Notes under the pieces: model-generated | Told to the model about the DNA's origin: nothing | What the model saw: the letters and a program-made list of their open reading frames with translations, nothing else | The model's database searches: none | Shown: one piece after another, positions 1 to 8,497 of the stretch | Layout of the letters: every line of letters begins with the position of its first letter | Position numbering within the stretch: position 1 is the first letter of the stretch | Source: Fusibacter ferrireducens | Lineage (GTDB): Bacteria; Bacillota; Clostridia; Peptostreptococcales; Acidaminobacteraceae | Assembly (NCBI RefSeq): GCF_015352425.1 | Contig: NZ_JADKNH010000011.1 | Location: forward strand, 1 to 64,000 | DNA length: 64,000 nt | Reading direction: 5' to 3' | Program-made: the position numbers and the translations under genes

Positions 1-116
1 AGATTTCCCATCCTTAATGGAGTAAGATCCCATGTAGATAATATGGTAATAGGCCTGAGGTGTAAGTGCAGTAATGCATTCAGCTGACAGGTACTAATAG
101 ATCGAGGACTTGACCA
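1..116 (+). rRNA. 23S rRNA, 3' end (partial)
   Basis: The first ~116 bases match the conserved 3' end of bacterial 23S rRNA, with the run from the CAGCTGACAGGTACTAAT motif to the terminal ...GAGGACTTGACC. The gene is cut by the left edge of the window. A 5S gene and a tRNA cluster follow in the usual rRNA operon order. The exact mature end is approximate. Confidence 0.95.
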
Positions 117-340
117 ATGACTAGTTTTCACAAGTGAAAACTGTAAAAGGGAAAGACCACAAAAGAACAAAACGGTTGATCTGATATATGCAATTTTGAA
201 TGTACAAGTCTGTAATCTATCTTTGATAGATGCGAACCAGCAATGAGTTCTCACTTGCGAGAATCTCAAGCCGACATAGCTTTTACCTAGTAAACGCAGG
301 AGGCATGTTGGTAAACTTATACATTTTCATACGAGATAAT
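117..340 (+). other. 23S-5S internal spacer
   Basis: This spacer of about 220 bases holds no gene. A short perfect hairpin (AGTTTTCAC / GTGAAAACT, near 123-142) sits just after the 23S end and may belong to the processing stem of the precursor rRNA. Nothing else is recognisable. Confidence 0.6.
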
Positions 341-455
341 CCAGTGATGAAGGCGGAGGGGCTACACCTGTTCCCATACCGAACACAGAAGTAAAGTCCT
401 CCAGCGTCGATGGTACTTGGCGGGCAGCTGCCTGGGAGAGTAGAACGTTGCTGGT
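341..455 (+). rRNA. 5S rRNA
   Basis: The stretch of about 115 bases carries the conserved 5S core (ACACCTGTTCCCATACCGAAC) and complementary ends (CCAGTGAT... with ...GTTGCTGG). It follows the 23S gene by about 225 bases. The boundaries are good to a few bases. Confidence 0.95.
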
Positions 456-507
456 TATCTAGTATGCTTTTGGCATCTAGTATTGATTGTTTGCATATGG
501 AGCCTAT

Positions 508-582
508 GGCCCCTTGGTCAAGCGGTCAAGACACCGCCCTTTCACGGCGGTAACAGGGGTTCGATTCCCCTAGGGGTCACCA
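508..582 (+). tRNA. tRNA-Glu (TTC)
   Basis: A full cloverleaf is visible. The acceptor arms GGCCCCT and AGGGGTC pair, the anticodon loop CTTTCAC gives anticodon TTC, the T loop is TTCGATT, and CCA is encoded. It is the first tRNA after 5S. Confidence 0.96.
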
Positions 583-654
583 CTTATTTGATGGATCAAA
601 TGAATGGTTTCAAGTGAAAAATCGAAAGTCATCCAAGACTAAAAATGGAAGCAT

Positions 655-730
655 GGGAGTTTAGCTCAGCTGGGAGAGCATCTGCCTTACAAGCAGAGGG
701 TCATAGGTTCGAGCCCTATAACTCCCACCA
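655..730 (+). tRNA. tRNA-Val (TAC), copy 1
   Basis: The cloverleaf has acceptor GGGAGTT/AACTCCC, anticodon loop CTTACAA (TAC) and an encoded CCA. The sequence is identical to the second copy at 1335-1410. Each Val gene is followed within 3 bases by a tRNA-Leu, so the pair is duplicated. Confidence 0.96.
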
Positions 731-733
731 TAT

Positions 734-817
734 GCGGGTATGGCGGAATTGGCAGACGCGCTAGACTTAGGATCTAGTGTCTTGTACGTGGGGGTTCAAG
801 TCCCTCTACCCGCACCA
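734..817 (+). tRNA. tRNA-Leu (TAG), copy 1
   Basis: This is a class II tRNA of 84 bases with a long variable arm (GTGTCTTGTACGT region). The acceptor is GCGGGTA/TACCCGC, the anticodon loop CTTAGGA gives TAG, and CCA is encoded. It is identical to the copy at 1414-1497. Confidence 0.96.
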
Positions 818-820
818 AAC

Positions 821-895
821 GCGGAAGTGGCTCAGTGGTAGAGCATCGCCTTGCCAAGGCGAGGGTCGCGAGTTCGAATCTCGTCTTCCGCTCCA
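821..895 (+). tRNA. tRNA-Gly (GCC)
   Basis: The acceptor GCGGAAG/CTTCCGC, anticodon stem TCGCC/GGCGA with loop TTGCCAA (GCC), and encoded CCA define a complete tRNA-Gly. It lies 3 bases after tRNA-Leu. Confidence 0.96.
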
Positions 896-903
896 TTTTT
901 TTT

Positions 904-977
904 GCGGGTGTAGCTCAATGGTAGAGCCCCAGCCTTCCAAGCTGGTTGTGAGAGTTCGATTCTCTTCACCCGCTCCA
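904..977 (+). tRNA. tRNA-Gly (TCC)
   Basis: The acceptor GCGGGTG/CACCCGC, anticodon stem CCAGC/GCTGG with loop CTTCCAA (TCC), and encoded CCA define a complete tRNA. It complements the GCC glycine tRNA just upstream. Confidence 0.96.
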
Positions 978-986
978 TAAAGGCAT

Positions 987-1062
987 GGTCCATTAGCTCA
1001 GTCGGTAGAGCATCTGACTTTTAATCAGGGTGTCCCGCGTTCGAGTCGCGGATGGATCACCA
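987..1062 (+). tRNA. tRNA-Lys (TTT)
   Basis: The acceptor GGTCCAT/ATGGATC, anticodon loop CTTTTAA (TTT) and encoded CCA are all visible. It is a close relative of the tRNA-Lys (CTT) at 1516-1591, differing at only a few positions. Confidence 0.96.
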
Positions 1063-1067
1063 TATAA

Positions 1068-1142
<75 letters not shown>

Positions 1143-1149
1143 AAAATGT

Positions 1150-1226
1150 GCGCTCTTAGCTCAATTGGATAGAGTGTCTGACTACGAATCAGAAGGTTAG
1201 GGGTTCGAATCCCTTAGGGCGCGCCA
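1150..1226 (+). tRNA. tRNA-Arg (ACG)
   Basis: The acceptor GCGCTCT/AGGGCGC, anticodon loop CTACGAA (ACG; first base presumably edited to inosine) and encoded CCA define it. It is the last tRNA of the first block, since a terminator follows directly. Confidence 0.96.
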
Positions 1227-1240
1227 TCTAGCTTGATGTT

Positions 1241-1282
1241 GAGCTGTTACGATTATAAGGATGATCTTAACAGTTCTTTTTT
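1241..1282 (+). terminator. Terminator of first rRNA/tRNA block
   Basis: The arms GAGCTGTTA (1241-1249) and TAACAGTTC (1268-1276) pair over nine positions and run into a T tract. This separates the first tRNA block from the second Val-Leu-Lys block, which must have its own promoter or rely on read-through. Confidence 0.75.
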
Positions 1283-1334
1283 AATCAAAGATCAGATGAC
1301 ATCTAAAGTAGTTCTGTGAATCAAAATGCAACAT

Positions 1335-1410
1335 GGGAGTTTAGCTCAGCTGGGAGAGCATCTGCCTTACAAGCAGAGGGTCATAGGTTCGAGCCCTATA
1401 ACTCCCACCA
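1335..1410 (+). tRNA. tRNA-Val (TAC), copy 2
   Basis: The sequence is identical to the tRNA-Val at 655-730, including anticodon TAC and encoded CCA. It opens the second tRNA block after the terminator at 1241-1282. Confidence 0.96.
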
Positions 1411-1413
1411 CAT

Positions 1414-1497
1414 GCGGGTATGGCGGAATTGGCAGACGCGCTAGACTTAGGATCTAGTGTCTTGTACGTGGGGGTTCAAGTCCCTCTACCCGCACCA
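1414..1497 (+). tRNA. tRNA-Leu (TAG), copy 2
   Basis: The sequence is identical to the tRNA-Leu at 734-817. The 3-base spacer to tRNA-Val differs by one base from that in the first pair (CAT instead of TAT). Confidence 0.96.
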
Positions 1498-1515
1498 AGG
1501 TTACATATATATTAG

Positions 1516-1591
1516 GGTCCATTAGCTTAGTTGGTAGAGCACCTGACTCTTAATCAGGGGGTCCCGCGTTCGAGTCGCGGATGGATCACCA
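1516..1591 (+). tRNA. tRNA-Lys (CTT)
   Basis: The acceptor GGTCCAT/ATGGATC, anticodon loop CTCTTAA (CTT) and encoded CCA are visible. Apart from the anticodon it differs from the TTT tRNA-Lys at 987 at only a few positions, which suggests it arose by duplication and divergence. Confidence 0.96.
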
Positions 1592-1607
1592 TACTATTTA
1601 AGGACTT

Positions 1608-1640
1608 AGCTGCTATAATTCGTTTATAGCAGCTTTTTTC
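1608..1640 (+). terminator. Terminator of second tRNA block
   Basis: The perfect arms AGCTGCTATAA and TTATAGCAGCT around a TTCG-containing loop are followed by a T-rich tract. This is a textbook intrinsic terminator for the Val-Leu-Lys block. Confidence 0.9.
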
Positions 1641-1648
1641 TTTTTTAA

Positions 1649-1750
1649 AACAATAAGATTTGAGCCAAAAGATATAATGAGATGTATTCACCCTCAAACA
1701 GTGTCATCCAAATTCATTTTGAGACATCGCAAGATGGCTCAAATGCTGTT
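1649..1750 (+). repeat. Palindromic repeat element, copy A
   Basis: The 102-base element has near-complementary ends, AACAATAAGATTTGAGCC at the left and GGCTCAAATGCTGTT at the right. It aligns along its whole length with the two copies near 40374-40575. It encodes no plausible protein. It lies directly after the tRNA terminator. It could be a MITE-like non-autonomous element or a structured RNA; the sequence alone does not decide. Confidence 0.75.
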
Positions 1751-1938
1751 TTTTGCAAAAAACAGTTGTGATTATAGGGAGGTAATCTCAGTGATTATCA
1801 TGTCGTATAGATTGAGAAATTATATAATCATAGGACAGGTAAAGCATAATTTGATATAATCTATGTAAAGCAGAAGAAAACAATAACAAAATAAAAGATT
1901 GCTTGGTTTGAGGCAATCCTACGTAATAGGGTGTAGTC
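1751..1938 (+). promoter_or_regulatory. Leader region of the OYE-family gene
   Basis: A TATAAT box at 1855-1860 lies in an A/T-rich context without a strong -35. A small hairpin (GATTGC 1897-1902 / GCAATC 1913-1918) lies just upstream of the start codon. No known riboswitch motif is recognisable. Confidence 0.35.
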
Positions 1939-2958
1939 ATGTTAACTGAAAATCTTACAATAAAAAATATTATACTAAAAAATAGAATTATTGCAGCGCC
2001 AATGGTTACCAATTACTGGGATGATCATGGTAATCCTACGGCAAAGACATTAGAGCTTTACGAGGGATATGCAAACTCGGGAACAGGACTTGTTGTTGCA
2101 GAACAGCTTATCGTGCATCCCTGGGGACGAAGTGCGTTAAAACAACCTTCTCTATATGATGATGATTCTGCTCTGGCATTAAGAGAGTTGACGAAAATAT
2201 TTCGTGAGAAAGAGATTCCTGTTGTTGCACAACTTAATTTTAGTTCAAGAGTAATAACACCTGCATTACTTGATACGCCTAATTTTAAATTCGTTTCCCC
2301 TTCAGGCTTGCCAACACCTAGAAAATCTAATGTTGATGCAGAATCTTGTGCATTAGAATTGAGTGAAATAGATGAAATCATAAAGGCTTTTGCAGATGCT
2401 GCTCGTCGTGCTGTTGAGATCTCTATGTTTAATGGAGGTGTTCAGATCTATGCATCCCATGGATACCTAATAAGCCAGTTCCTAAGTCCATTAACCAATG
2501 TCAGGACAGATGCCTATGGAGGGAGCCTTGGCAATCGTTCAAGATTACTATTCGAGATAGTCAAAACAGTAAAAAAAGCTATAGGCGATGTGCCGCTATC
2601 TGTTAGATTGGGAGCATCCGATCAGATGCCGGGTGAGCTGGAAAACGGATTGACTTTGAAAGAGAGTATTTGGGTCGCAGAGGAATTATCGAAAATGGGA
2701 ATCGACTGGCTAAGTGTATCAGGGAACCATTGTATTTATGGCATAGGTGTAAATGATGATGACACGGCTTATTTTGCGCCATATTCCAAAGCTATGCGCG
2801 ATGTGGTTCATAAGCACAATGTATTGGTGGACTGTACAGGTGGTATTCGTTCACGTGAAAAGGCGGAAAAACTACTAGAAGGGTGTATCTGCGATCTTAT
2901 TGGCATTGGACGCCCACTAGCTTCTAATAAATCTTTTCTAGAAGGATGGCATTTATAA
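1939..2958 (+). CDS. NADH:flavin oxidoreductase, old yellow enzyme family
   Basis: The protein of 339 residues is a single TIM-barrel flavoenzyme of the OYE/2,4-dienoyl-CoA reductase N-terminal family. It shows the N-terminal 'LKNRIIAAPM' FMN-binding strand, 'SHGYLISQFLSPLTNVRTDAYGG' (the OYE signature), the 'VRLGASDQ' strand and the C-terminal phosphate-binding 'IGIGRPL'. The expected reaction is NAD(P)H-dependent reduction of an activated C=C bond; the substrate is unknown. It lacks the C-terminal Fe-S/FAD half of dienoyl-CoA reductases, so it is the short form. The ATG start is preceded by a weak AGGG site. It appears monocistronic, between a tRNA cluster and an unrelated small gene. Confidence 0.88.
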   Translation: MLTENLTIKNIILKNRIIAAPMVTNYWDDHGNPTAKTLELYEGYANSGTGLVVAEQLIVHPWGRSALKQPSLYDDDSALALRELTKIFREKEIPVVAQLNFSSRVITPALLDTPNFKFVSPSGLPTPRKSNVDAESCALELSEIDEIIKAFADAARRAVEISMFNGGVQIYASHGYLISQFLSPLTNVRTDAYGGSLGNRSRLLFEIVKTVKKAIGDVPLSVRLGASDQMPGELENGLTLKESIWVAEELSKMGIDWLSVSGNHCIYGIGVNDDDTAYFAPYSKAMRDVVHKHNVLVDCTGGIRSREKAEKLLEGCICDLIGIGRPLASNKSFLEGWHL

Positions 2959-3033
2959 ACTTGTAGATAGGAAGTAGATAGAAAAATGTATAGGGTTACA
3001 CCTATAGAAAGGTGAACCTCAAAAATCTGAGAA

Positions 3034-3062
3034 TTGATGTCATAAAGTAAATAGTCTATAAT
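3034..3062 (+). promoter_or_regulatory. Sigma-A-type promoter
   Basis: TTGATG (3034-3039), a 17-base spacer and TATAAT (3057-3062) form a near-consensus promoter. Transcription would start near 3069. That leaves no leader for an ATG at 3071 and favours the downstream start at 3119 for the next gene. Confidence 0.7.
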
Positions 3063-3118
3063 AATAGAGTATGAAATTCGAAAATTGTATAGAAATTATT
3101 TTAAATCTGAGGGGCTGT

Positions 3119-3427
3119 ATGATAAAAAGAAATACACTAATATTGACTTTATCTGTTTATATGTTAACCATGACAAGTATGATTATCGGCTTATCTTTGC
3201 CAAGTGGAGATACTTTTCTTGAAAGAATACTAATAAAATATAATTTACCTGCATATACACCAGGAGAAAAAGGTATTTATATACCAGGAATGCAGCTATT
3301 TGTTGTGATTTTAATGAGTTGGGCAGCTTTAAAGTGGATATATAAAGATCAAGTTTCACTTTGGAAAAACGGGTTATTGCTTTTAATTTTGTTAGTTGTG
3401 GTATTTTGGAAGGTCATTATTTATTGA
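3119..3427 (+). CDS. Small hydrophobic membrane protein, unknown
   Basis: I do not recognise this protein of about 102 residues. It has one hydrophobic segment near the N terminus (ILTLSVYMLTMTSMIIGLSL), a polar loop of ~45 residues, then two more hydrophobic segments (MQLFVVILMSWAALKWIY and GLLLLILLVVVFWKVIIY), so three membrane spans are likely. The reading frame is open from 3071, but the promoter at 3034-3062 and the GAGGGG site at 3109-3114 favour the ATG at 3119. The next gene, an APH-fold kinase, starts 22 bases downstream and is probably cotranscribed. Confidence 0.6.
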   Translation: MIKRNTLILTLSVYMLTMTSMIIGLSLPSGDTFLERILIKYNLPAYTPGEKGIYIPGMQLFVVILMSWAALKWIYKDQVSLWKNGLLLLILLVVVFWKVIIY

Positions 3428-3449
3428 CAATAGAACGGAAGGGCATTTT

Positions 3450-4394
3450 ATGAATGTGACATATGATGATATTGGTCAAATTTTTAAAGAAAAGTTATAT
3501 CAACCTAAGGTGAATATCTTACCTTGTGGAAATCATAATTTAAATCGAAATTTAGTTTTTAAGGTATATACATCTACGGCGCAGTGGATTATTAAATTTT
3601 ATTATAAGCCATTGAAGAGAACACGTGAAATAAATGCACTTTCTTTTTTTAAACAAGCTCATTTAGAAATTATTGATCAGGGTATTCTAGACAATGGCAT
3701 TGAATGGCTTGTCTATAATTTTGTTGAAGGTCAGTTATTGGAACAGTGTTATGAGAGCATATCAGAGGCTAATCTCAATACGCTATTTTTTGATATGGGC
3801 AGAGAAATGGCCCGATTACATAATGTTGAACTATTCGACTATTTTGGGGATTGGGTGCCTCAGAAACAGAGTGCTCTAGAGCATTACAAGGATTTTATTA
3901 TAAATGATACAGAACGTCTCATTTTGAATAATTTGCATCATAATCAAGACCAAAATCATATACTTAATGCTGCAATTGATCTGCTGAGAAATGAATACAA
4001 GCATATAAGACAACTCAATGTTGGAAGATTATGTCATAGAGATTTTGATGGTAGGAATATTATTGTGAGTTTTTCCAATGAAACTTATAAATTAGATACA
4101 ATTTTGGACTTTGAGAAATGCGTTGTATTTAATGAATATTTTGATATCATTGGGCTATATAGAAAATACTTTCTCAATGCGCCGCAGTTAATTAAGCCCT
4201 TTAAAATGGGATATGAGGATATATTAAAGATTGATTCAAGCTTTAATGAGGAACTCAAGTTTAATCTTTTAAGATTGGGCATTGATTTGAGCAGCTGGGC
4301 AAAATATGTCTCGAATGATTTTTATGTTGAAACGATAAATTATTTATCGGATCTCTTATCAAAAATCGATCAAATAGAGCAATACTATTTATGA
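3450..4394 (+). CDS. APH-family (aminoglycoside phosphotransferase-like) kinase
   Basis: The product of 314 residues has the APH/choline-kinase fold. 'LCHRDFDGRNIIV' is the catalytic loop (HxDxxxxN), and 'ILDFEKC' supplies the metal-binding Asp. An N-terminal lobe (residues 1-100) precedes them. Members phosphorylate small molecules such as sugars, choline, amino sugars or antibiotics. Nothing here identifies the substrate, and chromosomal members with this divergence are seldom resistance genes. The frame is open from 3396, but the GGAAGGG site at 3437-3443 fits the ATG at 3450, which also avoids overlap with the upstream membrane-protein gene. Confidence 0.75.
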   Translation: MNVTYDDIGQIFKEKLYQPKVNILPCGNHNLNRNLVFKVYTSTAQWIIKFYYKPLKRTREINALSFFKQAHLEIIDQGILDNGIEWLVYNFVEGQLLEQCYESISEANLNTLFFDMGREMARLHNVELFDYFGDWVPQKQSALEHYKDFIINDTERLILNNLHHNQDQNHILNAAIDLLRNEYKHIRQLNVGRLCHRDFDGRNIIVSFSNETYKLDTILDFEKCVVFNEYFDIIGLYRKYFLNAPQLIKPFKMGYEDILKIDSSFNEELKFNLLRLGIDLSSWAKYVSNDFYVETINYLSDLLSKIDQIEQYYL

Positions 4395-4511
4395 AATAAT
4401 GGAGCGGATAAATCATTTGTATTTTTAAATGATCTGTAGCGTTATTTAATACTCTATAGGAATGATTCGTATGCGATCAATATAAAATAGAATAGTACAG
4501 TTATTGCAAGC

Positions 4512-4548
4512 AAAAAAAATTCACCTTTATATTAAGGTGAATTTTTTA
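4512..4548. terminator. Bidirectional terminator between APH-like gene and lysC
   Basis: The arms AATTCACCTT and AAGGTGAATT are flanked by A8 on the left and T6 on the right. The hairpin can therefore stop transcription from both convergent genes. Confidence 0.88.
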
Positions 4549-4575
4549 ATTGAGCTAATTTAATGGCGTTAATTT

Positions 4576-5799
4576 TTATAAAACTTTATTGAGTTGAAAG
4601 AAATTATGAATTTCAGACAGAGCCTCATTAGCTTGCTTTTCATCTATAATGCACGAAATTTTAATTTCAGAGGTAGAGATCATTTCTATATTGATACCCA
4701 ACTGATACAAAGCTCCAAAGAGACCTGAAGCTATGGTTGCATCAGAAGTTATACCAGTACCAACAATAGATAATTTAGCGACATCTGTTCTGATGAGCAG
4801 TTCACTCGCATTTACTTCTTGTACAAAAGCATCTATGGTCGGTTTAACATTATAGAGTTCATCTTTAGGAATTGTAAAGGAGATATCATTGAGATCATCA
4901 TGATTAAGATTTTGAATAATCATGTCTATGTGTACATTTTGTGCAGCCAGTGCAGAAAACATCTTATATGCTATACCAGGTTTATCTGGAACATTTGACA
5001 CGGTTAGCCTTACAATATTATCGTCCAAAGTTACGCCTCTAACTTGTGCTTTTTCCATTTGTTTCACCTCTTTAATTATTGTACCGTGATGATCCAGTTC
5101 AAAAGAGGATCTTACCACGAGTTTCATATTATTTTTTCGTGCAAGTTCTACAGATCTAGGATGCATTACTTTGGCACCAAGTTTTGCAAGTTCAAGCATC
5201 TCATCATAACTTATACTTTGCATCAAAGCGGCATCTTTTACAACTCTAGGATCTGCTGTATAGATGCCCTTAACATCCGTATATATTTCACACAATTCAG
5301 CATTTAATGCAACTGCAAGGGCTACTGCTGTTGTATCTGATCCCCCGCGGCCTAAAGTGGTTATATCTCCATTTGAGTTAATACCTTGAAAGCCGGCCAC
5401 AATGACAATTTTGTCGGCGTTAATTTCTGCCATAATACGCTCTGTATTAATTTCATTAATCTTAGCTTTTGAGTAAATGGGGTCTGTTTGAATACCACAT
5501 TGATAACCTGTTAATGAAATGGCTTTGTAGCCTTTTGATTCTATGGCCATGGCAAGCAAGGAAATTGAAATTTGTTCTCCTGTTGAAAGCAACATGTCCA
5601 TTTCTCTAGAAGAGGGGTTAGGGGTGATGCTTTTGGCGAGCTCAATAAGATGGTCGGTGGAATCACCCATTGCAGATACAACGACTACTGGGCTGAAACC
5701 TTTCTTTTTTTGTTCAATGATATGAGAGGTAACATGCTGTATGCGCTCTGTATTTGCGACAGAACTGCCTCCATATTTTTGAATGATAATTTGATTCAT
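4576..5799 (-). CDS. lysC: Aspartate kinase
   Basis: The enzyme phosphorylates L-aspartate to 4-phospho-L-aspartate, the entry step to lysine, threonine and methionine. The protein of about 407 residues has the N-terminal 'KYGGSSVA' nucleotide-binding motif, the central 'TTLGRGGSDTTAVALA' substrate motif, and two C-terminal ACT domains (from about residue 265), the site of feedback control in this family. The frame begins with a GTG, but GAGGTGCAT places the ribosome site before the ATG two codons later, which I use. It is the last gene of the minus-strand operon with ACT regulator, hom and thrB, so this isozyme probably serves the threonine branch. Confidence 0.95.
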   Translation of the reverse strand: MNQIIIQKYGGSSVANTERIQHVTSHIIEQKKKGFSPVVVVSAMGDSTDHLIELAKSITPNPSSREMDMLLSTGEQISISLLAMAIESKGYKAISLTGYQCGIQTDPIYSKAKINEINTERIMAEINADKIVIVAGFQGINSNGDITTLGRGGSDTTAVALAVALNAELCEIYTDVKGIYTADPRVVKDAALMQSISYDEMLELAKLGAKVMHPRSVELARKNNMKLVVRSSFELDHHGTIIKEVKQMEKAQVRGVTLDDNIVRLTVSNVPDKPGIAYKMFSALAAQNVHIDMIIQNLNHDDLNDISFTIPKDELYNVKPTIDAFVQEVNASELLIRTDVAKLSIVGTGITSDATIASGLFGALYQLGINIEMISTSEIKISCIIDEKQANEALSEIHNFFQLNKVL

Positions 5800-5809
5800 A
5801 TGCACCTCT

Positions 5810-6718
5810 TTATTCTAATATTTCGTAAGTTGTTCCGTTGTTATTAACAGTTAAGGATTTTAGAGTCCATGTGTGTTGAAGTGTTTCAAGAAAAGGATTT
5901 ATGATAGCATCAAATTCAGTATCATCGGCTTTTACCAAACTGATAAGAGTAGGACCAGCTCCGCTGATAAAAGCACCCAGAGTATTTAGCGATTTAAACT
6001 TTTCCATAATCAAGTCTGCTTGGTGTATGAGTTTGATTCTATAGGGTTCATGAATTTCATCTTTAAAAGAAAATCTCAAAAGATCGTAATCTTTTGTATT
6101 TAAGGCATTTATAAGCATGCTGACCCTTGAAATATTGTTAACACATTGAGCCAGCGAATATTCTTTAGGCAACACTTTTCGAGCATCTTTTGTACTCACT
6201 CTAAAGTCTGGTATAAATACTTTAAAGTGTAATTCGTCTGGAAATTGTACCGTTGAATGGATAATTTTATGCGAAGCCTCATCTATACAAGAAATAACCA
6301 TCCCTCCTAAAATAGCTGGGACGACGTTATCAGGATGACCTTCAATTTCAGTTGCATGTTGTATGATATCCTCTTTACTGAGTTTAAAATCCATTAAATA
6401 ATTTGCTGCATAGATACCGGCGATAATGGAAGCGGCTGAACTCCCAAGACCTCTGGAAATAGGAATTTGGCAATCGCCTATGATGAGTTTATAACCTATT
6501 TGATCAAATCCATATTGAGCTAGAATTTGATCGAGGGTTACTTTGACATAGTTTTCTTCATCTGCGACTTCAATTACGCCATTTTTCCACAATACAGAGC
6601 GCTGTGTACTTTCGGTTTTTTCAACAGTAATCGTGTTGAATAAATTTAGAGCAACACCTAGAGTGTCAAATCCGGGCCCAATGTTTGCTGAGGTCGCCGG
6701 TACTTTAATTTTAATCAT
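5810..6718 (-). CDS. thrB: Homoserine kinase
   Basis: This GHMP-family kinase converts L-homoserine to O-phospho-L-homoserine, the substrate of threonine synthase. The product of 302 residues opens with the typical 'VPATSANIGPGFDTLG' and has the ATP-binding loop 'PISRGLGSSAAS' and the third GHMP motif 'GAFISGAGPTLISL'. GGAGG stands 8 bases before the ATG. It is separated by 10 bases from lysC downstream and 59 bases from hom upstream. No threonine synthase gene is in this window. Confidence 0.95.
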   Translation of the reverse strand: MIKIKVPATSANIGPGFDTLGVALNLFNTITVEKTESTQRSVLWKNGVIEVADEENYVKVTLDQILAQYGFDQIGYKLIIGDCQIPISRGLGSSAASIIAGIYAANYLMDFKLSKEDIIQHATEIEGHPDNVVPAILGGMVISCIDEASHKIIHSTVQFPDELHFKVFIPDFRVSTKDARKVLPKEYSLAQCVNNISRVSMLINALNTKDYDLLRFSFKDEIHEPYRIKLIHQADLIMEKFKSLNTLGAFISGAGPTLISLVKADDTEFDAIINPFLETLQHTWTLKSLTVNNNGTTYEILE

Positions 6719-6777
6719 TTAATATGCCTCCAATAAAACCCATTAAATTATATTTTTTTGATCATTTATTGTTGTCT

Positions 6778-8013
6778 TTATTTATCGAACACGAGGAAGT
6801 GCTTATACTTGCAATTTGCAGTATGTGCAATTTGATTTAATTGTTGAAGCAGTGTTTCTTCATTTTCTGCCACAAGTTGTACATAAAGTATATCTGAATT
6901 TGCATCTTTGGAAAGTTTAATTGCATTTGAAGAAAAGGATTCAAACAATAATCTTGTTAATTCGTGAAGCTTGCCGTTCGTTAAACGAATGACCCATTTT
7001 GATTTTCTAGGGTAGTACTGATGAATGTGTACACTGTCTTGATAGTGATATGAAGGATGTTTTTTCTTATTTTGAACGATATCGAGTAAATCACCTAGTA
7101 TAGCACTGGCAGTGGGGAACTTACCCGCACCTTTACCGGTAAACATGAGTTCACCAACAGCATCGCCTTCAAGAATGACAGCATTGTATTCGTTATCAAT
7201 TTTGGCATACTTAGATTGACTTGTCACATAAACAGGTCTAACAGTACCATAGATGCCATCTCCCATATCCTCTGAAAAGGCCATGAGCTTCATTCTGTAG
7301 TTTTCACTATGTGCATAATCTATATCAGATTTTAAAATATTAGAAATCCCTTCAATTGGCAAATCTGTCCATTTGATGTTTTTCTTATAACCAATAGAGG
7401 AGAGAATAACTAATTTTCTCATGGCATCGTAGCCTTCAACATCTGAAGTCGGATCGGATTCAGCAAAGCCCATCTCCTGTGCAAGTTCAAGTGCTGCTTC
7501 ATATGAAATATCATCGTTGAACATCTTAGTAAGAATATAGTTGGTTGTACCGTTGATCACAGCACTGATATTTTTTATAGTATTTCCTGCTAGGCATTCT
7601 TGAAGTGGTTTTAAAATTGGAATACCACCGCCTACGCTGGCTTCAAAACTTAAGATCGTATTATTTGATTTTGCGATTTCCAAGAGACTAGGTCCCTTTT
7701 CAGCAATCAAATCTTTATTGGCAGTTATAACTGGAATCCCCTTTTTTAAAAAGTATTCAAGATAATCGTAAGCAGGGTATATACCTCCGATAGTCTCTAT
7801 TGCGATATCAAAATCTTCCTTTATAAGCTCATCAAAACTATTTGTGAAGATATTAAAGGCCTTATGTGTTTTATATTTATTTAAGTTATTCACAAGAATT
7901 CTTTCAACGCGTACATCTTTTGAAAAGTTTTCCTGTATACTTTCGTTATTCTTTTCTATGAGCTCGTAGACTCCAGAGCCTACAGTCCCATATCCTAGTA
8001 ACGCAATTTTCAT
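6778..8013 (-). CDS. hom: Homoserine dehydrogenase
   Basis: The enzyme reduces aspartate semialdehyde to homoserine with NAD(P)H. The product of 411 residues has an N-terminal Rossmann motif (LLGYGTVGSGVYE), the catalytic-domain signature with 'NGTTNYILTKM', 'AQEMGFAESDPTSDVEGYDAMRK' and 'GKGAGKFPTASAILGDL', and a C-terminal ACT-like domain from about residue 335 that in the family binds threonine. A purine-rich AGGGGG site lies 8 bases before the ATG. It is the second gene of the threonine operon, 21 bases after the ACT regulator. Confidence 0.96.
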   Translation of the reverse strand: MKIALLGYGTVGSGVYELIEKNNESIQENFSKDVRVERILVNNLNKYKTHKAFNIFTNSFDELIKEDFDIAIETIGGIYPAYDYLEYFLKKGIPVITANKDLIAEKGPSLLEIAKSNNTILSFEASVGGGIPILKPLQECLAGNTIKNISAVINGTTNYILTKMFNDDISYEAALELAQEMGFAESDPTSDVEGYDAMRKLVILSSIGYKKNIKWTDLPIEGISNILKSDIDYAHSENYRMKLMAFSEDMGDGIYGTVRPVYVTSQSKYAKIDNEYNAVILEGDAVGELMFTGKGAGKFPTASAILGDLLDIVQNKKKHPSYHYQDSVHIHQYYPRKSKWVIRLTNGKLHELTRLLFESFSSNAIKLSKDANSDILYVQLVAENEETLLQQLNQIAHTANCKYKHFLVFDK

Positions 8014-8034
8014 AGTTTGAACCCCCTAGTCCGC

Positions 8035-8475
8035 TTATTCAATACCAAGTAAAGAAAATTTATGAACACCTTCAATTTTTTTTAAGTCATTGGAAAGTGT
8101 TGTGAATGAGTTGGTCATTTCAGATATGTCAATGGTAATGGTGACGTTGGCCATTTGGTCGATTGGACTACTTTGACTAATGGTCATGATGTTACCATTA
8201 TTATAGGCAATACAATCGAGCACTTTTGACAACAGTCCAGAATGATGATCCAAGTTCATGGATACAGTGGCCTTTTTTCCAATGACGCCATCGCCAAGTG
8301 CGAAAACATAATCACTATATTTATAAAAAGTACTTCTGCTAATGCCCACTTTTTTTACTGCATCAGAAACAGATGTAGCTTTTCCTTCTTTTAAAAGTGT
8401 TTTTGCCTCAACAACCTTTATGAAGACCTCAGGTAAAACATCAATGTGAATGAGTAAAAATTTTCCTTTATCCAT
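8035..8475 (-). CDS. ACT-domain protein, PheB-like (UPF0735)
   Basis: The product of about 146 residues matches the PheB/UPF0735 family. It has an N-terminal segment resembling a helix-turn-helix (GKATSVSDAVKKVGISRSTFYKY) and a C-terminal ACT domain (residues ~70-146). ACT domains bind amino acids, so a regulatory role over the threonine pathway is plausible but not shown. The frame also has an ATG four codons upstream, but GGAGG sits between the two, so the ATG at 8475 is the likely start. It leads the operon and lies just behind a promoter with a palindrome. Confidence 0.85.
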   Translation of the reverse strand: MDKGKFLLIHIDVLPEVFIKVVEAKTLLKEGKATSVSDAVKKVGISRSTFYKYSDYVFALGDGVIGKKATVSMNLDHHSGLLSKVLDCIAYNNGNIMTISQSSPIDQMANVTITIDISEMTNSFTTLSNDLKKIEGVHKFSLLGIE

Positions 8476-8497
8476 GTTAACCTCCATGTGCTCTATA

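Noticed and set aside
777-980. 67-codon open frame across the tRNA-Leu and tRNA-Gly genes
   Set aside because: It lies entirely in tRNA sequence and has no ribosome site.
1677-1859. 60-codon open frame starting inside repeat copy A
   Set aside because: It lacks a ribosome site and family similarity, and half of it is repeat sequence.
3450-4394. Aminoglycoside resistance gene
   Set aside because: The APH fold is clear, but the catalytic motifs fit many small-molecule kinases, and no mobile or resistance context is present.
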